Below, piece by piece: positions 47,229 through 58,500 of a stretch of DNA of 64,000 nt. The stretch is from Tipula vernalis (Eukaryota > Arthropoda > Insecta > Diptera > Tipulidae), in the NCBI GenBank assembly GCA_958295665.1, contig OY282558.1:311212092-311276091 (forward strand), in the 5' to 3' direction. How positions within the stretch are numbered: the stretch's first letter is position 1; each line of letters opens with the position of its first letter. The translations under genes and the position numbers were made by a program. Under the pieces are notes generated by a model. The model did not search any database, was not told the DNA's origin, and worked only from the letters and a program-made list of their open reading frames with translations.

Positions 47229-48189
47229 AATATAAGAAAATTACTGTAACAATAGTTTTAAGATACTTTTCCTGGTGTCAATAGGTACAGAAGAATGCCA
47301 ATAGTTGTACTAAAACAATGTGCTAATAATTATAGACGGGTGTCGATATCTATCGTTTTTACGATCGTTGTCGATATTTCTGGATTTGGAATATTTTTTT
47401 TATTCAATATAACAATATAATAAATAGATAGAAGCCATTTAATAAAGGATTAAGAAACCATGTATGTAAAGAAAAATGTTTTCCAAATTGAACTACTCCA
47501 ACTTAAATACGAGAATTTCTTAGGAGTGCCAATAATTGCAGTCATTATACGTTTTATAATGTATAATATCAAAATCTGGCTTCATTTCAGGATATATCTA
47601 TACAAACAAGTTAAAATGGCTAAACTCAATTTTAGCCGAATATTAAAACTTAACTGAATCATAATGAATATTGAATCCTCTCTTTTTACAGCTAATAAAG
47701 ATTTCTCTTTGACATTTTTTCACATTTTTATGCTCGAAAAACATAACGACTAAACCCATAAAGTGTCAGTCAGGATTTGGTAAAGTGTCTAAACTCAAAA
47801 TTAGAAATTATTTAGTCGTGGTTCTGTGTTAAATTAAAACGATTAATTTAAAGTTAAGTCGTTTTACTGAAATGGTTTAAATAATTTAACGAATGTAAAT
47901 GTTAGTTTAGTTCTTTTTTCAAAAATTGATTTGAAATTTTTGAGGTTCTATTTCGAGTTTAGCTGGTTTACTAAAATTATTATTTTCGAATTTATATATA
48001 AAATTGATGTAAGACGTTTTTCCGAGTGCATATAAAATACCTACTATATAGTGCAAACAGTTTATTATTTTAAGATAATAGTTTTAGTGAATCATCAAGT
48101 AAAACGTGAAAATTAAAATATGTTTAAGTATCAAAAATCAATTAGAGCGACTAGAACACAGTGAAACAATGGTGGCTATTAGTTTTTGC

Positions 48190-49485
48190 AATAAGGGTGA
48201 GATAATTTTCGGAAAAGTTGTTTTTTGAGAGTTTAATGGACTTTGGATTATTATTTCGAGTGCAATCAAGGACATATAGGACAATATAATTTTAGATTAT
48301 TCTACGCCTGCCAAAAGTTAAACTTCTTTTAGAAATCGAACTCATACCATAATATACTATTTCGAGATAAATTAGCAGCGGGAACACTTATATCAGAATT
48401 GTTTCCGTACAGTTTTAGGCGAAACCAACCGGTTTTTAAAGACGGTAATAACAAAAAGCTGCAGTTAGACCCAAATACAGTTCGTGACTTTCGGGGAAAA
48501 CATATACGCCTACAAAAATTAACCGAAGAGAAGGAAAATTAAAGAAATCAAGAATAATATAAATTTATTTCCAGCATATCAGGGTTGCTACTCGCGTAAG
48601 CGATCTTTTCAAAAATACCTACACGCTGACTTAACTACTAGAAAAATTTTCAAGTTATATTCGGATAAGACTAGTGATCCAGTTTCGCTTTCTAAATATA
48701 GAGAAGTATTTCTTACCATAGGTATTAAATTTAAAAATCCGAAATTTAGACACTTGCAACAAATGTGACACCTTTCAATCAAAGCTCACCTTTGCAAGTG
48801 AAAACGAAAAATCCGATATACTTTTAAATCAAAAAAATTATCATGAGAATGCCGATTTTGCGTGCAAGTCAAAAGCAAATGATAAAATATCGGAGGAAAC
48901 AAATTCCAGTATGATTGTCGGTACATTCGATTTGCAGCAGTGCTTCCAGACGCCTTTTCCTTCAAACCTCTATTTCTTTTTACAAAAGACAGCTATGGCA
49001 CTTTCAATTTAACTGTCCACAACTGCGGATCAAATATTCCGTATTATTTCCTTTGGAATGAAACAATATAGCTCATTGTGTATGTTTCAATACCTTAAAT
49101 ATTTACCGGCGCAAATATGGAACATGTAGTGTTTTATTCAGATTCGGGCGTTGGTCAAAACAAAAATGCCTTTTTAACTATAATATTTCACATTTCAGTA
49201 ATATGCAGCGAAAATATAACCCAACTCGAGAATCAGAGCAGAAATATTTAACTTTACGTTTGTAGTACAGAAAAAATTTAACTGGCAATTTATTGATAAC
49301 GAAGATAACCGTTTCAAATGAAAAGATAAGAAATGGCTGAGATACTCGAAAATATAGAACAACGCTAAACGAAGAAGAGCCCTTTAAAACCCTAAACTTA
49401 CGGAAACGTTTCTACAATGAGTTTAAACGTCAAGGACCTCACTTTATCAAAATTATTCAAGTAGCGCCGGCCCTTGAATAATTTT
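48190..49485 (+). pseudogene. Transposase-like protein of an unassigned repeated family
   Basis: Blocks in mixed frames. Near 48370-48540: LAAGTLISELFPYSFRRNQP and KKLQLDPNTVRDFRGKH. Near 48780-49010: KLTFASENEKSDILL…NYHENADFACKSKAND, then GTFDLQQCFQTPFPSNLYFF. Near 49120-49210: VVFYSDSGVGQNKNAFLTII. Near 49400-49480: RKRFYNEFKRQGPHFIKI. The FDLQ-x-LPTP and SDxC/G-GQNKN pair is typical of a large set of uncharacterised proteins in arthropods that occur in many copies and often start with a KDG/GKH-like domain. The conserved Asp in each block suggests a DDE/RNase H-fold transposase, which is an inference. No TIRs found. Dead, with at least six breaks. Confidence 0.65.
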
Positions 49486-50201
49486 AATAATATGACTAAA
49501 ATTTATTTTACTGCTTCATAAGTCCGAAGTTAAATTTGGAAAACTAACTTAATTATACGAATGTGAAGTTTTAAACAAAAAGTTAAAACTAACAAAACGT
49601 ATATATTTACAAAATTTATTGGGGAAACAGTTGGTAAAAGCAATGTAAGGAAATTACAAATTTAGATACCATTTAAAACAGAAAAAACGATTAAATACTA
49701 GTTTTGTGGTCGAAAGGCAAAGCAGCCTAAATCAAATTTAATAATTGCTCTAGAGAGGTAGAAAAAGTTAATAACTTAATTCATTATTCACTTATGCCGA
49801 ATAAAGATGCTACGCCTTGCGAGCACAGTTAGTGGCCAAAAGACATTACCATACTTAAGCGAAATTTAGTGAAGTTAGAGGAGAGATAAAAAACGGTGAA
49901 TATTGAAAATTATTTTTGTCTAAAGTCGACCTAAGCTGTTTTGCCTTTTGAGCACATGGCTATTGATGGTACCTACTAGTGAACAAAGTGAGATACTTGA
50001 TATTCTAGCAATTTGCAATTCGCAACTCGATAAATATGGCGGATTTGCTAATCGAAAATTTGCTTGTGAAATATGACATAGTCGAATATTTCTGCAAAAT
50101 AAAAATATATTTTTGTATTTAGCACAAACGTCAAAGTGCTTAATATAAAACAAAACCTTAAATGAATCAAATGAAAAAACATACTAAATCTCATACATAC
50201 C
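49486..50201. other. AT-rich spacer, no gene seen
   Basis: AT-rich DNA between the transposase-like pseudogene and the satellite. No motif. Confidence 0.4.
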
Positions 50202-50905
50202 AGCTCCTCTGCCCAGAATACGAGAAGCCAGAGAAAACTTTGTGAGCTGACCAATCTTCAATAAAGTAAACAACTAACATCCGAATTTTACACAAATGTT
50301 GATTATTCTGGCCCAATAACAGATACTGGACGCCTTAGTTTTTTAATCCAAATATTTTTATTTCATAGCACACGTATTAGCCCATCTGGTCAGAATACGA
50401 GAACCCGGAGATACTTTGTAAGCCAGCCAATCTTCAATAATGTAAACATCTAAGATCCGTATTTTACAAAAATGTTGATTATTCACACTTTGTTAGCTCA
50501 TCTGCTCAGGATACGAGAACCCGAAGAAAACTCTGTGAGCTGACCAATCTTCAATAAAGTAAACAATTAAAATCCATATTTTACACAAATGTTGATTATT
50601 CTGGCCCGAAAACAGTTACTGGACGCCTTAATTTTTTAATCCAAATATTTTTATTTCATAACACACGTATTAGCCCATCTGGTCAGAATACGAGAACCCG
50701 GAAATACTTTGTGAGCTGGCCAATCTTCAATAATGTATAGATATAAAATTCGTATTTTACACAAATGTTGATTATTCTCGCCCAATACCAGGTGATTGGA
50801 TCCCGTAGTTTTATAATCCAAATATTTTCATTTCAAATTACACTTATAAACTAATCTGCTCACAAAACGGGCACCAGAAGAAAACTCCGTGAGCTGGCCA
50901 ATATT
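50202..50905. repeat. Satellite-like tandem array, ~178-bp unit with a short form
   Basis: Successive units begin with a GCYCATCTGSTCAG-AATACGAGAACC-like phrase at 50202, 50380, 50496, 50673 and 50850 (last one partial). Three units are about 177-178 bases; the second is about 116 because the middle (GGCCCAATAACAG…TTTCATAGCACACGTATTAG) is deleted. Units 1 and 3 share AAACTTTGTGAGCTGACC-like text, and units 2 and 4 share GATACTTTGTRAGCYRGCC-like text, so a two-unit higher-order repeat is likely. Confidence 0.9.
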
Positions 50906-51477
50906 GAAACAAGTGTACTAAAATAGTATACAATAAATTGCTAGATTAATATTCACGTTTTGATTTATAGTTAAATTTTTATTCATACATTAATGTTTTC
51001 TAAATTATTGTATGCATTAAATACTTCTATTTTGTGATTTCCAAAACAATGTTTTATAAAACAAAATATTTTTAACCGGCTGTATAATCAATGAGCCAAC
51101 ACATAAAATATTTTGTTATTTGTTAAATACTTCAAATTCGTTTAATTATACATAAGTTCTTCTTAATTTGTATGGCTATTTTCGCAAAGTGGCTAATTAT
51201 GAATTTTGGCTTCTAGTTCACCGTATAGGCATTGTAGAAGTTATTAACCCTTAAAATTAATCTCAAAATAAGCAAAATTTGTATGCCGTTCGAGTACAAA
51301 TTTGAAGTCACTCTAATGAAAATTAAATGAATTTGAGTTTAGCCGGCTTAACTTGTGTTTATAGATATTATACTAATAATAATAAAATAATTTCAGAATA
51401 GGAAAATTTTAAAAATTAAAAAACATAAAAAAGAAAAATAAATTTATTAAAATGTTTAATTTATCTTCTCTTCTTCT
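50906..51477. other. AT-rich spacer, no gene seen
   Basis: Very AT-rich, ending in a TCTTCTCTTCTTCTTC pyrimidine tract next to the inferred 5' end of Helitron B. Confidence 0.45.
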
Positions 51478-51629
51478 TCTCTACATCTATAAATCAGAAA
51501 ACCAATTTGCCTGTTTGTTTGTGTGTTTACGATAAACTTTAAAGTCCCTGAATCGAATGTAATGCTTTTTATACTAATGTATAGAGAATTTTCTCGGCCC
51601 GGTTATAGGCTAAATTTCATATTGATCGA

Positions 51630-54600
51630 AGGCCGGAACAACTTGCTCAAGACAGCATGCGCCAGGATGAACTTAGGGCAACAAGAGTTCTGAAAGGAGA
51701 TAGCCTTCAAAGAGCAAATCCTACTTTAACTGATTGGAGCATTAAAGAATATTCTGCCTTTCACTATACCCCTTATATAGATTATCGTAACGATGAGTCG
51801 GTGAGTTTAGGTCCCATGACTGTCGAATGTCAATATTGCCGTGCATTAAAGTGAAAGGACGAGCGAAAAGGTCTTTGTTGCCAAAACGGGAAAGTTAAAC
51901 TGCCTGAAATTCTCCAGCCTCCAGAGCCTCTGTTTTGATTGCTTTCCGGACATCATCCTTTATCCAAAGAGTTTGCCAAAAATATAAGGTCATATAACAA
52001 TGGATTTCAAATGACGTCCTTCATGAGTAAACCTTTAATAAAAAGCGGTTATATGCCGACCTTCAAGGTCCAAGGTCAGGTGTATCATTTGATTGGCAGT
52101 ATACTACACATCTCCTCCGACGACCACAAGTTCCTACAAATATATTTCATCCAAGACCTCGGTACGCAGGCTACGACCCGGTGTAATAATTAGCCTAACA
52201 TCGATGCGATTACAGGTCGCACCGTAAAAACCGTTTCCTGCATGGACTTTTACGCTTACAGGATGATGGTACGACCGGAATTCAATACTCTTTTGTGGTA
52301 TGGAATGCTGTTGAATCAATATTGGGTCGATCAATATGCAAAAATAGAAACTGAAAGACTCAATTACATCCGATGACATCAACAAAAATTACGAGTCGAA
52401 CAATATATACACCTGCAAGATGCCTTAAATGACAACGAACATGTTGGCGATGTGGGTCAACTGACGATACTGCCATCATCGTTTACTGGCGGCCCCCGCT
52501 ACATGAACGAACGTATGCAGGATGCAATGACGTACGTTCGAAATTACGGCAGACCGGACCTCGTTATTACTGCCACCTGCAACCCTAGCTGGCCAGAAAT
52601 ACAGAGTAATGTATTCACGAAGAACGCCCCGCAAGACAGATACGATATAGTGAACAGGGTGTTTCACTTAATAATAAAAAAATTGATGAAGCTTATCACA
52701 AGAGGAAAGATTTTCGGGCCAATACAGTGCTACATGTATTCTGTGGAGTGGCAAAAGCGGGGTTTGCCACATAGGCACCTATTACTCTGGCTGCAGAATA
52801 AAATCAGACCAGATGATATTGATTCCATCATTAGTGCAGAGATCCCGGATATCAATGTTGACCCCCAGTTGCATGCGACCGTATTGAAGCACATGATCCA
52901 CGGTTCCTGTGGTCGTATGAACCCGACGTCACCATGTATGCAGTCTGGTCCCAGCCTTCGAAGTAATACGTCGACGGGAGAAGACGGATATCCCAAATAT
53001 CGTAAGAGGCAACCTAATGAAGGAGGGTTGGAGTCTACGGTACATTGCGCATTGACAACCGGTGGGTGGTGCCTCATAATCGCGTGCTATTGTAAGCTTT
53101 CGACGCTCATATAAACGTAGAACTCTGTAGCACGAATAAGTCAATTTAATATGTTTGTAAATATATAAACAAGGGCAGCGATCAGGCGACATTCAGTATT
53201 CACGCAGCAAATGAGGTGGATCAGTTTCAGTGAAAGGACATCCTGGAGTAAAGAAGAGTGGTGCTCTTGGTCGAGTCTACACAATCGACCCAAACAACAC
53301 CGAATGCTACTACTTAAGAATATTGCTACACGTTGTCAAGGGTCCCACCTCCTTTGCGAACTTACGCACAATAAACGGTGTAGCACACGCTTCTTTCCAA
53401 TTAGCCTGCAAGGAGCTCGCTCTGCTGGAGGGTGATCCTCACTGGTTCGATACATTGACGGAGGCAGCTTAAGGCTGCTCTGCTGCCTCTATTAGGAATT
53501 TGTTTTCCATAATTTTGCTATTTTGCCATCCATCCGAACCCTTATCATTATGGGTAGCACACAGAGAGAACATGTCAGAAGACGTGTTGCATCGCATTAG
53601 GGCGGAGAGTTTCGACTATTCCCTTGATTTCAACGACCATATCTTTGATTTGGTATTAGGGAAACTGAATAAAATTGTGAAAGCGCTTGCGAATAAAACT
53701 GTAGATGATTTTGGTTTGCATAGACGAAATATAAACGATTCAACAGCCTAGATATAAAATTTGCCCGCGAGACATCGCATGATAGATCGGCCATGTTACA
53801 GATTGTAACCAACAGTGAATCCAAATTGAATTCAGAACAGCGGTTAGCCTACAACAGAATTTTAGCTAGCGTTAGCGAGTCCGTCGGAGAAGTATTTTTC
53901 CTAGATGCACCTGGAGGTACAGGAAAGACATTCCTAATTAATTTAGTCCTATAGCTAAACTAAGATCCGATGGTCACATCGCGATTGCCGTGGCTTCGTC
54001 CGGCATAGCGGCCATTCTTCTAGAAGGTGGTAGAACGGCCCATTCCACTTTTAAACTGCCGTTTAACATTTGCAATGACCACACTGCCGTATGCAACATT
54101 TCAAAACAGAGTGCAACCGCTAAATTTCTCCAAAAATGTGTTCTTATTGTGTGGGATGAGAGTACAATGTCTCACAAAACATCCGTGGAAGCTCTAGATA
54201 GGACACTCAGAGATTTTCGAGAAAACCGAGCGCTTATGGGTGGAGTTACCGTACTATTTGCTGGAAACTTTAAACAAACCCTTCCAATCATTCCAAGAGG
54301 CACTCGTGCCGACGAGATTAATGCGTGTCTGAAACGGTCCTACATATGGTCGGAAGTAGTGAAGGTTTCCCTCTCGGTAAATATGCATGCCATTCTCTGT
54401 GGCGACAGCAACTTGACCGAATTTTCCAACATTCTTCTGAAACTAGGAAATGGTGACCTACCTGAAAGTGAACGTAAAGTATCCGTCGACAGTCCTCAGC
54501 TGTGCGTTTTAATACATAATCTTAAGCAATTAGTATAGAATCCGTATATCCCGGCATCGGGGATCTTCCAGAAAAGCCCCGTCCTGGTTCAGAGAAAGAG

Positions 54601-55137
54601 CGATCTTAGCGTCGACCAACGAAGCTGTGAACCACATTAACGAGTACATCCTAGACAAATTTGAAGCACCGTCCAGAACATACAAATCCATATTATAAGT
54701 CTGGTATAGCAATTCACCAGCTAAAACTAAAAATTGGCGCACCTAGCATCCTGCTCCGGAACCTTAACCCATCAAATCTCTGTAATGGAACCCGCCTACA
54801 AGTAAACAGTCTCAAAAACTTCGTAATAGAAGCTACAGTTCTAACCAGCTGCGCGACTGGAGGAAAAGTGATAATTCCTCGCATCCCTATGATCCCTTCT
54901 GATGTTCCATTTCAGTTCAAACGCCTCCAGTTTCCCGTACGAGTGTGTTTCGCCATGACCATAAATAAAGCACAAGGCCAAACATTGAAGGTGGGCGGTG
55001 TGGACCTTCGCGGCGAGTGTTTCGCTCGTGGCCAACTATACCTTGCCTGCTCTCGTGTGAGCTCCGGCCGGCAACTTTACCTACTTGCTCCTGGTGCTAG
55101 AACTGCCAAGATTGTTTATAAAGAAGCTCCCTCTTAA
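51630..55137 (+). pseudogene. Helitron B Rep-helicase
   Basis: Bifunctional HUH endonuclease/SF1 helicase. N-terminus: RQDELRATR…EYSAFHYTPYIDYRND, then GPMTVECQYCRALK (zinc-like Cys pair) and KGLCCQNGKVKLPEI (51640-51930). 51939-52190: GFQMTSFMSK, PTFKVQGQVYHLIGS. 52460-53100 Rep core: GRPDLVITATCNPSWPEIQ and EWQKRGLPHRHLLLWL, with the HxH metal motif intact. 53150-53180: YVCKYINKGSD with both catalytic tyrosines. 53250-53470: ALGRVYTIDPNNTECYYLRI, GPTSFANLRTINGV. Helicase: APGGTGKTF (Walker A, 53907-53933), VLIVWDESTMSHK (Walker B, ~54140-54180), FAGNFKQTLPIIPRG, ILLRNLNPSNLCNGTRLQ, FAMTINKAQGQTLKV, LYLACSRVSS, stop at 55135-55137. About ten frameshifts or stops, for example after LINLVL near 53950. 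Expected full length is about 1,200 residues, so little is missing. Confidence 0.93.
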
Positions 55138-55494
55138 ATATATTTCTAAACCCTGCCCTCCGCCAAATAACCCGCACCATTATAACAGGATTTGAAAATA
55201 GCCGGGTTTTAAAATTAAAACAAAACACTTTGATTTTAGTATATTGTACAATTATTGTGTATGTAATTAAATAATTAGTTTGTATTCTATTATTTAATTG
55301 GTTTTTAATAAAATTAATTTAATTTTATTGTGATAATTAACTGAAATAATCTTATTTTAACTATTTAAAATGTATCTTAATTAATTGTTTTTGTAGTAAA
55401 ATATCCTCGAATATAATACATGTAGCTTCGTATCCATAATATTATTTCTTAAATTTGATGTAGTACAAAAGCTAAAACTAATATTTTCAGAGTA

Positions 55495-55589
55495 GCAGCG
55501 CGAAGCGCTTTAGAGGCACGAAGCGCCAAGCCGGTTGAGCACGCTAGCGCTCACTAGCCTCGCAGGCGCGAAGCGGGCCCGCGCAGCTA
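55495..55589. terminator. GC-rich 3' terminal structure of Helitron B
   Basis: A 95-base GC-rich island with GCGAAGCG repeats (three), GAGCACGCTAGCGCTC (near-palindrome) and GCGGGCCCGC (perfect palindrome at 55574-55583). In Helitrons a hairpin just inside the 3' end acts as the rolling-circle stop signal. Assigned here by position and composition, not by a match to a known family. Confidence 0.6.
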
Positions 55590-58500
55590 TTTTTAATTAA
55601 ACAGTGAAATAATCTACATGCTAGTAAAGAAATTTTTTAAAATATGAATATATCACCACATAATAAGCATATACAAGATTTTTAGTTTTTTTATATGCAG
55701 TTACGGACGAGCATCACGTTGGTGTCAGAACCCACTTAAAATATCACTCGCAAAACTTGTAAATCTTCAAAAAAAAAAAAAAAAACATCAATCCAAAACT
55801 TCCATGGTTCCTATAGTTAATTTTACTAAATAAAAGAAAGTAAACCCTGCAAAGTAATTTGATGCTTTAAAAATAGTACATAAATCGAACGATAAAACAT
55901 CGACCGACAAGAATAACAAAATACCCATCTAACAGCTGCATAATTTTTCATAAAGGTCTACGTATAGATTAAATTGTCTACGCGCTGCATTAAATACTTA
56001 TATATATACATATGTACATACAATTTTTTAGAATGCACAACACTGCATTAATCCTATATAAATGATTTATGGATAAGCTAAAACTAAAATACACTTTGTA
56101 TATTAAATTAGATTTTGAATAATTTAAACTAAAAGAAGAAATCAATTTTACTTTCATTTTTAAAATGAAATTGAAAAAATAAAAAATAAAAATATATCTG
56201 AATGCATAGGAGCAACTAATATATAAATACTCCTATAGTTATAACAAGTGAGCCAAACCTAATGTTTCAATTTATATTATATTCAATATTCGTATTTACC
56301 ACAACACGTATTTTGAATTTATCATTTATGAAAATTATAATTCTCGAATACAACAAAATAAATTGATAAATGTTGACTTTTGGGTGACTATATAGCACCC
56401 CGACGCAAAACTGGATTTAGCCTATACTCAAGTGGTGTGAGAATTATAATTTTGCGATTCCCTTTTTTTGAATTTTTCGATTTCCGAATATATTTTTGTT
56501 TATTACATAGGTAATTTTGGCATTACTATTTACTATTTGTTTATTACATAGGTAACTTTGGCACCATTATTAATTTGGCATCACTGTAATGCAGACTAAC
56601 TGACTGTAATGTCTATGGCTATATAAAATTAAATGAAGTTTCCTAGACTCATTATCAAATTAAAATTTATACATCTTGCAATTTTGTATCATAATCGCTT
56701 CTTTCTGATTCTTTTCCAAAAAAATATAAAACTACTTGCTCAAAAGCTTGTAAAATATGCGATAACGAAAAGAATGAAACAAACATATACCGACATACTC
56801 GTTTCATGTTGTTTTTTTTTTTAAGTGTACCCCGGTTGCAATTTTTCTTTGCTATATGCGATTAAACTCTATCCCATTTCAATTCGTGCCAGTCGTGCAC
56901 ATTTTTTTGCGCCTATCTCAGTCTTACAATTTATATGTGTTTTTTTTTTTTTTTTTTGTTATTTCCACAATACGTTTTTATTTTATGTTTTTTTATTTTT
57001 TAATGGCAAACGAACCATTCATGAAAGACGAAACAACGTTACGGGTGCGTTTTTATGGATTTTTTTTATGACAGTTTTTTTTTATGTATATATTTTTGAG
57101 AATTAGAAGAAAAATATAAAACATTTTTAATTTTAATTTTGATATTTTATTGTTGATTTGGAAATTGACGTAGAAATATCTAGTTATTTGTAAATTACTG
57201 TATTATTATTTATAAGGAGTGTTGTATTAAATAAAGTTTGTTTTGTTTAACGACGCAGGTGAAATGTTGTGGATTAATTTATCGGTTCGCTGGTTTCTCG
57301 TTTTATTTTTTAATTAAAACAAATATTGTAAAAAAATATCATTTTGTTGTTATTTATTTATGTTCTGATTCTGAAAAAAAAGTAAAAATAAAAATGTGAA
57401 TAGGTACAACATTTTCGTGTTAATGTGTAATTTGTTTATAAATATGTAATATTTGTTTTGTATTGGTTTTGTTGCTAAATCATATTATTGATAAACATAA
57501 AAAAGTTTTATTATTAATTAAATGTGAGAGAGACTGATTAAGAGTAGCTCATACAGACAGCTTTTTTTATACAACAACAAAAATGAATTAAAAAAATGTG
57601 TGACAAAGATAAGAATATCGTGTTCTTTTCTATTTTTATTTTAGGCAACGCCTATACTATTTTTTCATCCCGTCTTAATAAGTCCCATCCATTTTGGATT
57701 ATTTTGATATATTTTCAGTTGTTGTTGTTGTTACACTTTGGTATATTTGTGTGTGCGTGTCTATATATGCATTAGTGTATGGGTGTGTGAGTAAAAAAAA
57801 ATCGTATAAAGCTTCATATTTGTGTAACAAAAAAAAAAATTTTTATTATTATTTTTATGTTTCTTTTTTTTTTTTTGTGATATTTCCATGTGATGTTTTT
57901 GTTGTATGGTATGTTGAGTGTAGAGAAGAAAGATCGAGTGCTACAAATTTTTTGGACAGTTTTCTATCAGAAGTCTTTTCGCGTTCTGTGATAGAATCTT
58001 AATTTTTTTTGTGTTTTTTTTTTTTTGTTGTGATGTCTTCTGCGATTTAAATGTCTGATATGCATTTTCCTTTTTATACTTCGCGAGAAAAGTTATCGTG
58101 TATCGTTAAAGTCAAAACCAACTTTATTATAAAAAAAAAAAAAAAAAATGTGAAATAAAGTTGTATGTTTATCTAAAAATGAAATCATGTTTTTTTTTTT
58201 TTTGACATATCAAAGTAAAATATAGTGAATTTATACTTATAGTTGTGTATTAATGTTTGTTTGTTTTTAATATAATTTTCGATAAAAAAAAGAAAAAATC
58301 TAATTTATAATTTTTTAGTTTCCATAAATATTTATGTTAATTTTTAAAAACGAATCCAATTTGCATGATCATCGCTTATTATATTTTGTTGTTATTCATT
58401 TGAGTTATTGTCAACTAAATACAAAACAAATTTACATAATTCATGTCTCATAGTAATGTTGTGATTACTTTTTTTTTTTTGATAATACATATAAAAATAG

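Larger units (their letters stand above)
51478..55589 (+). mobile_element. Helitron B, near full length
   Basis: A ~4.1-kb rolling-circle element. The inferred 5' end is TCTCTACATCTATAAATCAG, then TTTGTTTGTGTGTTTACG, the common TC…TATAAA…GTTTGT Helitron start. The inferred 3' end is the GC-rich block at 55495-55589, which repeats GCGAAGCG three times and ends with a GCGGGCCCGC palindrome, then GCAGCTA before a T-run. The stem and AT-flanked insertion fit Helitrons, but the last bases are CTA rather than a clear CTRR, so the exact 3' base is uncertain. It contains one Rep-helicase gene. Confidence 0.75.

Noticed and set aside
47953..51360. Similar GAGTTTAGC-G/T-GG phrases near 47953 and 51332 as LTRs
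   Set aside because: The match is short and does not extend, so no LTR pair is supported.
53630..53824. Antisense open frame in Helitron B
   Set aside because: Shadow; the plus strand carries the collinear Helitron coding text.
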